From Salinibacter altiplanensis (GTDB lineage Bacteria > Bacteroidota > Rhodothermia > Rhodothermales > Salinibacteraceae), in NCBI RefSeq assembly GCF_002894645.1, contig NZ_NCQY01000013.1, positions 33,360-80,166 on the forward strand: a DNA stretch of 46,807 nt. Reading direction: 5' to 3'. This document shows, one piece after another, positions 9,113 to 16,188 of this stretch (position 1 is its first letter; every line of letters begins with the position of its first letter). Below the pieces are notes generated by a model that saw only the letters and a list, made by a program, of their open reading frames with translations, was not told where the DNA came from and searched no databases. Made by a program: the position numbers and the translations under genes.

Positions 9113-9487
9113 ATGACTGTTGCTTACGTATTCAGTACCTCGGGCCACACCGCTGATTATAAGCTGGGAGAAATGATCCTACCGCAGCTGGAAGCGGATC
9201 GCCACGGCGTAGACGTGGCCGGCATGTTTTTCTTCGACGACAACACGTATGTCCTGCGCCAGGGCGATCCTCTCGGCGAACGCCTCGCCGCGGTTGCGCA
9301 GAAGAAAGAAATCCTGTTGATGATGTGCGACCGCTGCGCGCTGTCGCGCGGCTTGGCGGAGGGGGATGTGGGACCGGACGGCGAGTGTCAACCGCTGGGA
9401 ACGGTGGACGGAGTGCGCGTGGGCTGCTTTCCGGATCTGTATGCTGCTCTGTCCGATCGTCCGCTCGATCAAGTCATTACGCTTTAA
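9113..9487 (+). CDS. DsrE-family protein (SaoD-like)
   Basis: This 124-residue cytoplasmic protein begins with an alpha/beta DsrE-like fold: VAYVFSTSGHTADYKLGEMI, then AGMFFFDDNTYVL. Cysteines lie at 72 and 75 in MMCDRCA, with two more at 92 and 105. DsrE-type proteins relay sulfur through cysteine persulfides. The overall sequence recalls the SaoD subgroup; this is from memory and not checked. Gene order links it to the truncated flavoprotein immediately downstream, which may have been its partner. The start is the only reasonable ATG, 36 bases after the receptor gene. Confidence 0.72.
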   Translation: MTVAYVFSTSGHTADYKLGEMILPQLEADRHGVDVAGMFFFDDNTYVLRQGDPLGERLAAVAQKKEILLMMCDRCALSRGLAEGDVGPDGECQPLGTVDGVRVGCFPDLYAALSDRPLDQVITL

Positions 9488-9508
9488 TCAGCTACCATAC
9501 AAGCTACC

Positions 9509-9862
9509 ATGCAATAACAATCGGTAGATGTAGCGATCGTAGGGGCCGGTGCAGCCGGAGTGGGCTTCGGGGTTGTTCTTCGCGATCTCGGTCTGGATTG
9601 CTTCGCTATTCTGGAACGGGACGAGGTGGAAGCCTCCTTCGAGCAATGGCCCGAGCAGATGCGGTTTATCACGCCCTCGTTTACGGGCGAGGCGTTTGGT
9701 CACCTCGATCTCAACTCGATCGTCCTGGAGACCTCGCCGGTACACGCCCTTCAACACGAGCACCCGTCGGGGCCCGAGTACGCGCAGTATTTACGAAATG
9801 TGGCCTCGTATTTTGACCTCCCGATTGCGCGTGGGGTCGAGGTTGCGGAGATCATTCCATGA
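9509..9862 (+). pseudogene. FAD/NAD(P)-binding oxidoreductase, nonsense codon and truncated
   Basis: The frame from ATG 9509 reads Met-Gln-stop (TAA at 9515-9517). It then continues through a canonical FAD-binding start, VAIVGAGAAGVGFG, and LERDEVEASFEQWPEQMRF, as in flavin monooxygenase-like oxidoreductases. The frame ends after about 117 codons at EVAEIIP, whereas such enzymes run about 350-450 residues, so the NADPH domain and C-terminus are missing. The first ATG or GTG after the nonsense codon lies beyond the dinucleotide-binding loop. I read this as an inactivated remnant. Bases 9863-10128 hold an open frame I cannot match to the missing part. Confidence 0.75.
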
Positions 9863-10192
9863 AACCGCCCACGGATGTTTGGTCCACCCGGACAAACATC
9901 TCATCGAGTTGCAAAGGAATTCGCAGGCGACGCTTTACGCGCTTTCTGAAAAGTCGGTGGGTAGTCGGTTCCGTGAAGCCAATGCCTGCTACCCCAGTGC
10001 CTGCTACATATTTGTTCAGCAATCCGCTCCCGGCAGAAGGCCCGACGGTCGTCTCTCGCCATGCCGATGAGGCGGTCGCTTCCCGAACTCGATACGATGA
10101 CCTGCTGGAGGCGGCAAATGTACTATGATTCCGAGCAATTGGTATCAGTTTAGGGGCCGTTCGTCTTTCCCTCGCGACGTTCCGGCAGACCG

Positions 10193-10507
10193 ATGAGCAA
10201 TCACTTCTCAAACGATCAATCTCCAAATGACGAGCGATCTGCGCGTGGGGGCTCGTCCCGCAGGTGGATTCTGGGAGCGGTGCTGCTCCTGTTCTTTTCG
10301 TACCTGACCTGGCAGGTGGTGAATCCGTACCGAAATCAGCCGTACGAGAAAGTACCGCATGGCGATCACGTACACTACGTCCCAAAGGACTGGAAGGGGG
10401 ACGTGCCGATCAGCCGCTTTCCGACGCAACCGCCGGAGGAGGGAGAGCGCATTACCCCGAACGGGGAGGTCGTTTCGGATGGCCCGGATGCCGCATCCAG
10501 TCGCTGA
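10193..10507 (+). CDS. Small single-pass membrane protein, unknown function
   Basis: This 104-residue protein has a polar N-terminus (about 27 residues), one transmembrane helix (WILGAVLLLFFSYLTWQVV) and an extracytoplasmic tail. The tail contains VPHGDHVHYVPKDW and, later, ERITPNGEVV. The closely spaced His residues could bind a metal, but no family is recognised. It is separated from the CobW GTPase by 237 bases in which I see no other gene. Confidence 0.6.
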   Translation: MSNHFSNDQSPNDERSARGGSSRRWILGAVLLLFFSYLTWQVVNPYRNQPYEKVPHGDHVHYVPKDWKGDVPISRFPTQPPEEGERITPNGEVVSDGPDAASSR

Positions 10508-10744
10508 CGGTGCGGCGGATCGCCCGCTGTGGGTTCCCCTTCATGGACGGGTCCCTGTACGGACCGGAGGCAGTCCTTCCGCCTCCGACAAGACTCGCCG
10601 GTAGCACATCGGTAGCAGGGGTCCATCGGTAGCGGGAAAGGCGCGAGAGGAGAACCAGCCCGTCGGGGCTCCCCAATCGCGCGGCAATCGCACGCCGACG
10701 CCGTTCGCATTCGACATCGCTTCTGCTCATCGCTACGATCGCCC

Positions 10745-11833
10745 ATGGCCACATCGCCCCAACGTCCCGTTCCCGTCACGGTGCTCGCCGGATTTTTGGG
10801 AAGCGGCAAGACGACCCTGCTCAACCACCTGCTGGACGGCCTGTCGGAGCGGCGGGTCGCCATCCTCGTCAACGACTTCGGCGACCTGAACGTGGACGCC
10901 GACCTCGTCGCCAGTCAGGATGAGGACGTGCTCCGCCTGGAAGGCGGCTGCATCTGCTGCACGATGCAAGGGGGCGTCACGACGGCACTGACCTACCTGA
11001 TCGGGCGCGACACGCCGCCGGAGCACATCCTCATTGAGGCCAGCGGCATCTCGGACCCTGCGTCCATCGCAGTGCAGCTCATGATGCCGGACTTGCAATC
11101 GCATCTGCGCCTCGACAGTGTGCTGACGGTCATCGACGCGGAGCGTGCCCCGTACGATGAGGACGATGCCGCCCAGATCCAGGACCTCGTGGAATCGCAG
11201 ATCAAGTCGGCCAACATCGTTCTGCTCAACAAGAGCGATCTGGTCGATGCCGCACGTCTTCGCGAAGTGCGCGCGTGGATCAAGGACTGGACGCCCGACG
11301 CACGCATCCTGGAAACCGTTCATGCCGACGTGCCCGTGCCGCTGCTCGTGGACCGGCACGCCGAACCGACACGCCACGTGCACGGCCGCGACGACGACGC
11401 GCACGATCACAGTCAGGGCCACGCGGGCCACGACCATGAACACAGTGACCACGAGCACAGCGACCATGAACACCACGACCATGAACACCCCGGCCCCGAT
11501 CACGAGGACACGTTCCGGCGCTGGTCATACCGCTCCGACGTGCCCTTCACAACCCTCGACGACGTGCGGCGGGCCTTGCGCGAACTGCCCGACACGATTC
11601 TCCGGGTGAAGGGGTTTTTGTTTACCGAAGAGACCCGAGACGAGCGCGTGCTGCTGCAGATGGCCGGGCGCCGGGCCGCCTTTTCCTTCGATGGGGAATG
11701 GTCCAGCCCGCCACGGACGGCCCTCGCCATTCTCGGATTGCCGGACGGCCCGAGCGACGCGGAGGTGCAGTCTATCTTCAATACGCGCCTCGCCGGCGCC
11801 GCCGGGTTTACCGCCGGTGACCTGAGCACATGA
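10745..11833 (+). CDS. CobW/COG0523 metallochaperone GTPase with His-rich loop
   Basis: This 362-residue G3E GTPase delivers or manages metal ions. The Walker A motif GFLGSGKT is at residues 16-23, the metal-binding CICC at 69-72 and the NKSD guanine-specificity motif at 162-165. A His/Asp-rich insert at about 212-255 is built of repeated HDHEHSD-like units. The C-terminal CobW_C domain (VLRVKGFLF onward) is intact. The His-rich loop and the ZIP transporter that follows point to zinc homeostasis. In many bacteria such genes are Zur-controlled, but I could not identify a Zur site. The start is the ATG at 10745. Confidence 0.9.
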   Translation: MATSPQRPVPVTVLAGFLGSGKTTLLNHLLDGLSERRVAILVNDFGDLNVDADLVASQDEDVLRLEGGCICCTMQGGVTTALTYLIGRDTPPEHILIEASGISDPASIAVQLMMPDLQSHLRLDSVLTVIDAERAPYDEDDAAQIQDLVESQIKSANIVLLNKSDLVDAARLREVRAWIKDWTPDARILETVHADVPVPLLVDRHAEPTRHVHGRDDDAHDHSQGHAGHDHEHSDHEHSDHEHHDHEHPGPDHEDTFRRWSYRSDVPFTTLDDVRRALRELPDTILRVKGFLFTEETRDERVLLQMAGRRAAFSFDGEWSSPPRTALAILGLPDGPSDAEVQSIFNTRLAGAAGFTAGDLST

Positions 11834-11892
11834 TGCCGGGCATGTAGTGATGAAATTCAATCGTCGTCGGCGAGCTGGCGCAGGCGTGTCTG

Positions 11893-11906
11893 GACGACGC
11901 GTCGTC
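11893..11906. promoter_or_regulatory. 14-bp perfect palindrome upstream of ZIP gene
   Basis: GACGACGCGTCGTC is a perfect palindrome about 105 bases before the ZIP start. It could be an operator. In DNA this GC-rich a chance palindrome is also plausible, so confidence is low. Confidence 0.25.
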
Positions 11907-12011
11907 GATTTCCGACCCGTTTCCGTCGTGGGATTAAGCACTGGCGTAGGTGGCGCCTGCTCGCGTGTTTTCCAACGTCCGCACCCCAAACAGCAACGAC
12001 AAACACCAGCA

Positions 12012-12920
12012 ATGCCTTCTTCCTCCTCGACGTTTTCTTTCCCCTCAACGTTGATGCCCCGAGACCGGCGCGCCCGGTGGGCCGTCGCCCTCGGTGGCGG
12101 TGGCATGGGCCTCGTGACCCTCCTTGGCCTCGCGGCGGGCCTCACGAAGCTGCTCGCGATTGGCTGGACGGCCTTTCTCGTGATGATGGTGGGGGCAAAG
12201 CTAGGGCGCCGGGCGGAGAGGCAGGTCGTCGGTGCGCCGGCACAGCGGCTTCGTCGCCTGGCGTGGGCGTACGGGCTGTCGAGCGGGGCCATGGTCACGA
12301 GCACTGCCCTTTTCTTGGTGCCGAATGCCGTGTCGCGCGACGCGTCCCTGGGCGGGCTCGGCATCGCGCTCGGGATCATTGGCGGCTTCACGGTCCATAC
12401 GATCCTGCACCGCGGGAAGCCCGGCACGGATGATTCTGCGAGTCCGGTCGTTTGGGTGCTGTCGATGCATTCGCTGGGGGCGGGGCTCGTCATTGGGGCC
12501 GTCTACGCCACCATGCCGGCCCTCGGGGCCCTCCTCGGGCTCGCCATCGTGTCCCACAAGGGTCCGGCCGGGTACGCCGCCGCCCGCCGGCTGCAGCGAC
12601 GGGGCGCCTCCGTCTCGCTCTTGCTCTGGCCCGCCGCGGCCGTCTGCGTCGCCGCGGTGCCCGTTGGCCTGGTCGACCCGCCGACGAGCGACGTGTTTCA
12701 CGCCGTCGTGTTCGGGGCCGCTACGGGGCTGTTTCTGCACGTGGCCGTCGACTTCCTGCCGCGGTGCGGATGGGGCAGTGAGCTACGCCGTGCGGCCAAC
12801 CTGCCATCCGACCTTAGATCGGCCCCCATGTATGAGGGACTCGGGAACGTGCGTTACCATGCCGTGTGGAGTACCCTGGCCGGGAGCCTCCTCGTCGCGG
12901 GGGCCTGGGGGCTCCTGTAA
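12012..12920 (+). CDS. ZIP-family metal transporter, full length
   Basis: This 302-residue inner-membrane importer is of the ZIP family. A short Ser-rich N-terminus is followed by seven to eight hydrophobic helices. The metal-site helices carry MHSLGAGLVIGA and IVSHKGPAG, equivalent to the HN-x3-DG and HEIPHE regions of classical ZIPs but with divergent residues, so it belongs to a variant subgroup. It is a close paralogue of the truncated gene at 2-664. It lies 178 bases after the CobW-type GTPase and probably works with it in zinc supply. ATG 12054 (MPRDRRARWAV) is an alternative start. Confidence 0.85.
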   Translation: MPSSSSTFSFPSTLMPRDRRARWAVALGGGGMGLVTLLGLAAGLTKLLAIGWTAFLVMMVGAKLGRRAERQVVGAPAQRLRRLAWAYGLSSGAMVTSTALFLVPNAVSRDASLGGLGIALGIIGGFTVHTILHRGKPGTDDSASPVVWVLSMHSLGAGLVIGAVYATMPALGALLGLAIVSHKGPAGYAAARRLQRRGASVSLLLWPAAAVCVAAVPVGLVDPPTSDVFHAVVFGAATGLFLHVAVDFLPRCGWGSELRRAANLPSDLRSAPMYEGLGNVRYHAVWSTLAGSLLVAGAWGLL

Positions 12921-13102
12921 ATCGGGGGCCTGGCTGGCAGTCCGAAGGCGAACGGGATGCGCGACTGCTTTCCCATGCCAAGCGGTGATTTGGGGGCGAC
13001 GGAACCCGTCGACAAACAATACAGCGAGGACGGAATTGAGGTAGACCTTCAGACTCCCAAATGGAGAGAGGCCGCCAGACGTCCGATGAATCTGTTTATG
13101 GG

Positions 13103-14482
13103 ATGCCTGTGATTTCAGTACGAACAAGACTTTTTGCCGGCGCGCTCGCCATGGGACTGGCAATCCTCGGGCTGGGAGGGGCCTGCCGTTCCCTCGGTCT
13201 GGCGGGGTCCTCGCCGGCCGACGCGGACTCGGGGACGGTCTTGTGGGCCGGGGGCGTGACGGACTCGTCCGCCCGCGTGGTGGCGCGTCCGGCGACGCCG
13301 GAGGGGGAAGTCCGCCTGGCAGTGGACACGACCGGCACCTGGGCCGATCCGATGATCTTCGAGGGCACCGTCCCCGCCACCAATTCCGACGTGCGGCATT
13401 TTCATCTCGACGACCTCGCGCCCCGCACCACGTACCACTACGCGCTCCACCGCGGGGGGGCGATCGACACCACCGAGCAGGGTCAGTTTCAGACGTTTGG
13501 AACGGGAGCCTTCTCGTTTCGGGTGGCGCTGGGGGCCTGTGCGGAGACCGGTTCGCAGCATCCCGTCTTCGGGGCCCTTTGGCGGACGCAGCCGGATCTG
13601 TTTCTGCACCTGGGGGATCTGCACTACGAGGACATTCGTGTTCCCGCCCCGACGGCCTTTCGGACGGCGTATCGACGCGTCCATGCCTCGTCGCCCCAGG
13701 CTCGCCTGTTCCGGTCCATGGCGCTGGCGTACATGTGGGACGACCACGACTATGGGCCGAACAACAGCTCGCGCCAGGCCCCGGGGCAAAACGCCTCTCG
13801 CCAAGCGTACCGGGAATACGTGCCGCATTATCCCCTCGCCCCGAAGGAGCAACGACGCCCCATCTACCAAGCCTTCACGGTGGGACGCGTGCGGATCATA
13901 CTGACCGACCTGCGCTCGGCCCGTACGCCCAACCAGGCCCCCGACTCCACAAAAACAATGATGGGGACGGCCCAGAAAGCGTGGTTCAAGCGCCAGCTGG
14001 CGCAGGCCAAGGACCAGTACCCGGTGATTGCCTGGGGCAGCAGCGTGCCCTGGATCGGAGCGCCGGGCGACTCCAATGACCACTGGGGCGGGTTTGCGGC
14101 GGAGCGGCGTGAGCTGGCCACCTACATCGATTCGCTCGGGGTCGCCGACCAACTGGTCACGCTCTCCGGGGACGCCCACATGGTGGCGCTCGACGACGGC
14201 ACGCACAACCGGTACGGACAAGAGGACGGCGGGGGCTTCCCGGTCGTGCAGGTGGCCTCCCTGGGCCGACGTGGGTCGGTGAAGGGTGGACCATATACCC
14301 ACGGGCCGTATCCGACTCCCATCCGGCTCTTCGGGCAAAACGATGGGCAGTTTGTCCTCATGGACGTGCAGGACGACGGGGGGGAGGAGGTATGCATCAC
14401 CTGGACCGGCAAGCGATACCAGGCCGATACGGAACGCCTCGTGACCCTCCTCGACTGGCGCCGCTGCTTTCCCGCGCCCTGA
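13103..14482 (+). CDS. PhoD-like alkaline phosphatase/phosphodiesterase, exported
   Basis: This 459-residue metallophosphoesterase belongs to the PhoD group. A signal segment with Cys28 in LGGAC may be a non-ideal lipobox. An N-terminal fibronectin-like domain (WAGGVTDSSARVVARP, then LAPRTTYHYAL) precedes the phosphatase domain. Metal ligands are visible in HLGDLHYED, MWDDHDYGPNN and LSGDAHMVAL. PhoD enzymes release phosphate from diesters or monoesters outside the cytoplasm, using Ca/Fe or similar metals. ATG 13103 was chosen to begin the signal peptide; a codon at 13061 would add 14 polar residues. It is convergent with the carrier gene at 14520. Confidence 0.88.
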   Translation: MPVISVRTRLFAGALAMGLAILGLGGACRSLGLAGSSPADADSGTVLWAGGVTDSSARVVARPATPEGEVRLAVDTTGTWADPMIFEGTVPATNSDVRHFHLDDLAPRTTYHYALHRGGAIDTTEQGQFQTFGTGAFSFRVALGACAETGSQHPVFGALWRTQPDLFLHLGDLHYEDIRVPAPTAFRTAYRRVHASSPQARLFRSMALAYMWDDHDYGPNNSSRQAPGQNASRQAYREYVPHYPLAPKEQRRPIYQAFTVGRVRIILTDLRSARTPNQAPDSTKTMMGTAQKAWFKRQLAQAKDQYPVIAWGSSVPWIGAPGDSNDHWGGFAAERRELATYIDSLGVADQLVTLSGDAHMVALDDGTHNRYGQEDGGGFPVVQVASLGRRGSVKGGPYTHGPYPTPIRLFGQNDGQFVLMDVQDDGGEEVCITWTGKRYQADTERLVTLLDWRRCFPAP

Positions 14483-14519
14483 GGTGAATAGAAAGGGAGG
14501 AGGATGGGGCCGCGACCGG

Positions 14520-15881
14520 TCAGGCCCCCACGAACGCAGCCTCGTCGGCGTCTTTGCGCGCCTCGTACTGGCGGCCCAGGAAGCGGATGACGAAGATCCA
14601 GGCCACGAGCAGGATGGCGACGGCCAGCGACAGCCAGCGGGCGTCCGTAATCACAAGCGCGGTGAGCCCCAGGTTGAGGGCCACCGAGGCCACCTTGGCG
14701 GCCCGCTGCACGAACATGTCGATGAACGACTTCGCCTTGTATTTCTCGTCCTGGGTGGTGGGCGTGTAGAGTGCCTCCTTGGCCGACTGGTTGATCGAGT
14801 AGTTGAGGGCGTTGTCGCTCACGGACATGAACCCGACAAACGCAAGGGTGGGGAGCATCACAAACCCGATGGTGCCGCCCAGGATGGCAAGCGGAAGGAA
14901 CAGCAGGGCCACCTTCACGCTGTACCGCTTCATCACGAGCGACGTCAAAAACAACTGCACCCCGATTGACACGAGGCTGGTGGCCTGCCCCACGAGGCCG
15001 AAGAACGCGTCCCGCTCCGCCCCGTCTGTGATCTGCTGCTCGACCAGGACGGCCAGCTGAAAGTCGACGATGTTGGAGACCATCTCGTAGAGCCCCAGGA
15101 CGGCGGCGATGCTGAGCAGGTATTTGGACTGCACCACGAGCCTGCCCCCTTCCAGAAACACACTCCCCTGCTCCTCCTCGAGCACGGCATCGTCTTCTGG
15201 GCAGCAGGGCGCCTCGGGGTCGTCCCCGCACTTCCCACACTCGCGCCGGTGGATCCAGACGGCCAGGGCGCCAATGACGGCCGTGGGGAGGATGCAGGCA
15301 AACACGAGCGTGGACCGGCCCGCCTGCTCCACGAGGCCACTCACCACCGTTGCCCCGACGAAGCCGCCCACGACGCCGCCGAGCCCCACGATGCCGTACA
15401 GGCGCTCCGCCTCGTCGCCTGTGTTCAAGTCATTCGCGAACGCCCAAAAGGTGGCCACCATGACCGTCGTCCAAATGTCGCCCGTCACGTAGAATGCCCA
15501 GACGGCCGTGTCCCCCAGCGCCTCGATCTGGTTGATGATGCTTCCAAAGAGGAGAAAGAGCGTCCCGAATATCCCGCAAAAGATGACGATCAGGTAGTGC
15601 CGGGCGTATCGCCGGACGAGCCACGTGAAAAAGCCCACCACGGCAAACGCCACGATCATGTTCAGGACCTTCCCTAGCTGCTCCGCCTGTGCGCCGGACA
15701 ACACCCAGCCGGCGAGGTGGATCGGGTTGTCGCCGAAGTAGCTGATCACGAGGCCGCGCTTGATGGGCTTGAGCACCCAGAAAATGGCGATGACGAGAAA
15801 GAAGTAGGTGGAGAGCCCCAACGCCAGTGGCCACTCTCCGGGCCGGATGTCAAGGAACTCTCGGCGGAGGCGCTCGATCAT
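14520..15881 (-). CDS. ADP/ATP-translocase-like (NTT-type) carrier
   Basis: This 453-residue polytopic inner-membrane protein has about 12 hydrophobic helices. The first carries FWVLKPIKRGLVISYFG, and a late loop has NYSINQSAKEALYTPT followed by YKAKSFIDMF. Both segments have close counterparts in the HEAT-fused carrier upstream and are typical of the NTT/Tlc-like branch related to MFS. Classical NTT proteins exchange ATP for ADP in intracellular bacteria and plastids; in a free-living organism the substrate is unknown. A cytoplasmic loop with paired cysteines (CGKCGDD, then CC) is unusual and could bind metal. It lies downstream of the HEAT-fused paralogue on the same strand. Confidence 0.8.
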   Translation of the reverse strand: MIERLRREFLDIRPGEWPLALGLSTYFFLVIAIFWVLKPIKRGLVISYFGDNPIHLAGWVLSGAQAEQLGKVLNMIVAFAVVGFFTWLVRRYARHYLIVIFCGIFGTLFLLFGSIINQIEALGDTAVWAFYVTGDIWTTVMVATFWAFANDLNTGDEAERLYGIVGLGGVVGGFVGATVVSGLVEQAGRSTLVFACILPTAVIGALAVWIHRRECGKCGDDPEAPCCPEDDAVLEEEQGSVFLEGGRLVVQSKYLLSIAAVLGLYEMVSNIVDFQLAVLVEQQITDGAERDAFFGLVGQATSLVSIGVQLFLTSLVMKRYSVKVALLFLPLAILGGTIGFVMLPTLAFVGFMSVSDNALNYSINQSAKEALYTPTTQDEKYKAKSFIDMFVQRAAKVASVALNLGLTALVITDARWLSLAVAILLVAWIFVIRFLGRQYEARKDADEAAFVGA

Positions 15882-16022
15882 AGCGGGTCCGTGCCGTGGT
15901 GGAAGAAAAACCGGATCAGTCGATCAGACGGACGATCGACTGCCCCCTTGAGTACGGGCGAGGGCCGACGTGCCGGGGGCTGGGAGTGGCATTTGTCTCG
16001 GGGGCACCTCTGCCGTTACGAC

Positions 16023-16188
16023 TAAGAACCTGTTTCACTTTCTGTCTCGGGGATCCGAGCGGCAGTGATGGCCTGCAAATCGCCTCCGGTCTCAGGCGGT
16101 AGCCCACTACAGCCCTCGACCATGAGCCGATTCTCGGCTCATCGATGCTCGCTCCTACCATCCGATCCAAAATCAAAACAGGTTCTAA
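16023..16188. mobile_element. MITE-like element, 160 bp, with TAA target duplication
   Basis: Terminal inverted repeats GAACCTGTTT (16026-16035) and AAACAGGTTC (16176-16185) bound a 160-bp unit that cannot encode a transposase. Each end is flanked by TAA (16023-16025 and 16186-16188), a 3-bp duplication of the TNA type made by some IS5-family elements. The interior holds a hairpin with 9-bp arms (ATGAGCCGA, 16122-16130, and its complement at 16134-16142). The right end falls at the stop codon of the HEAT-fused carrier. Insertion left a TAG stop, so the protein is unchanged. Confidence 0.65.

Noticed and set aside
7175-9148. A 657-codon open frame antisense to the TonB receptor, and similar long antisense frames at 1588-3477, 34258-35601 and 36998-38437
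   Set aside because: In very GC-rich DNA the complement of a real gene often stays open. These translations lack domain motifs and lie opposite genes with clear family signatures.
14506-14528. GGGGCC/GGCCCC hairpin between convergent genes as a terminator
   Set aside because: It has no T-run on either side and overlaps the end of the carrier gene.
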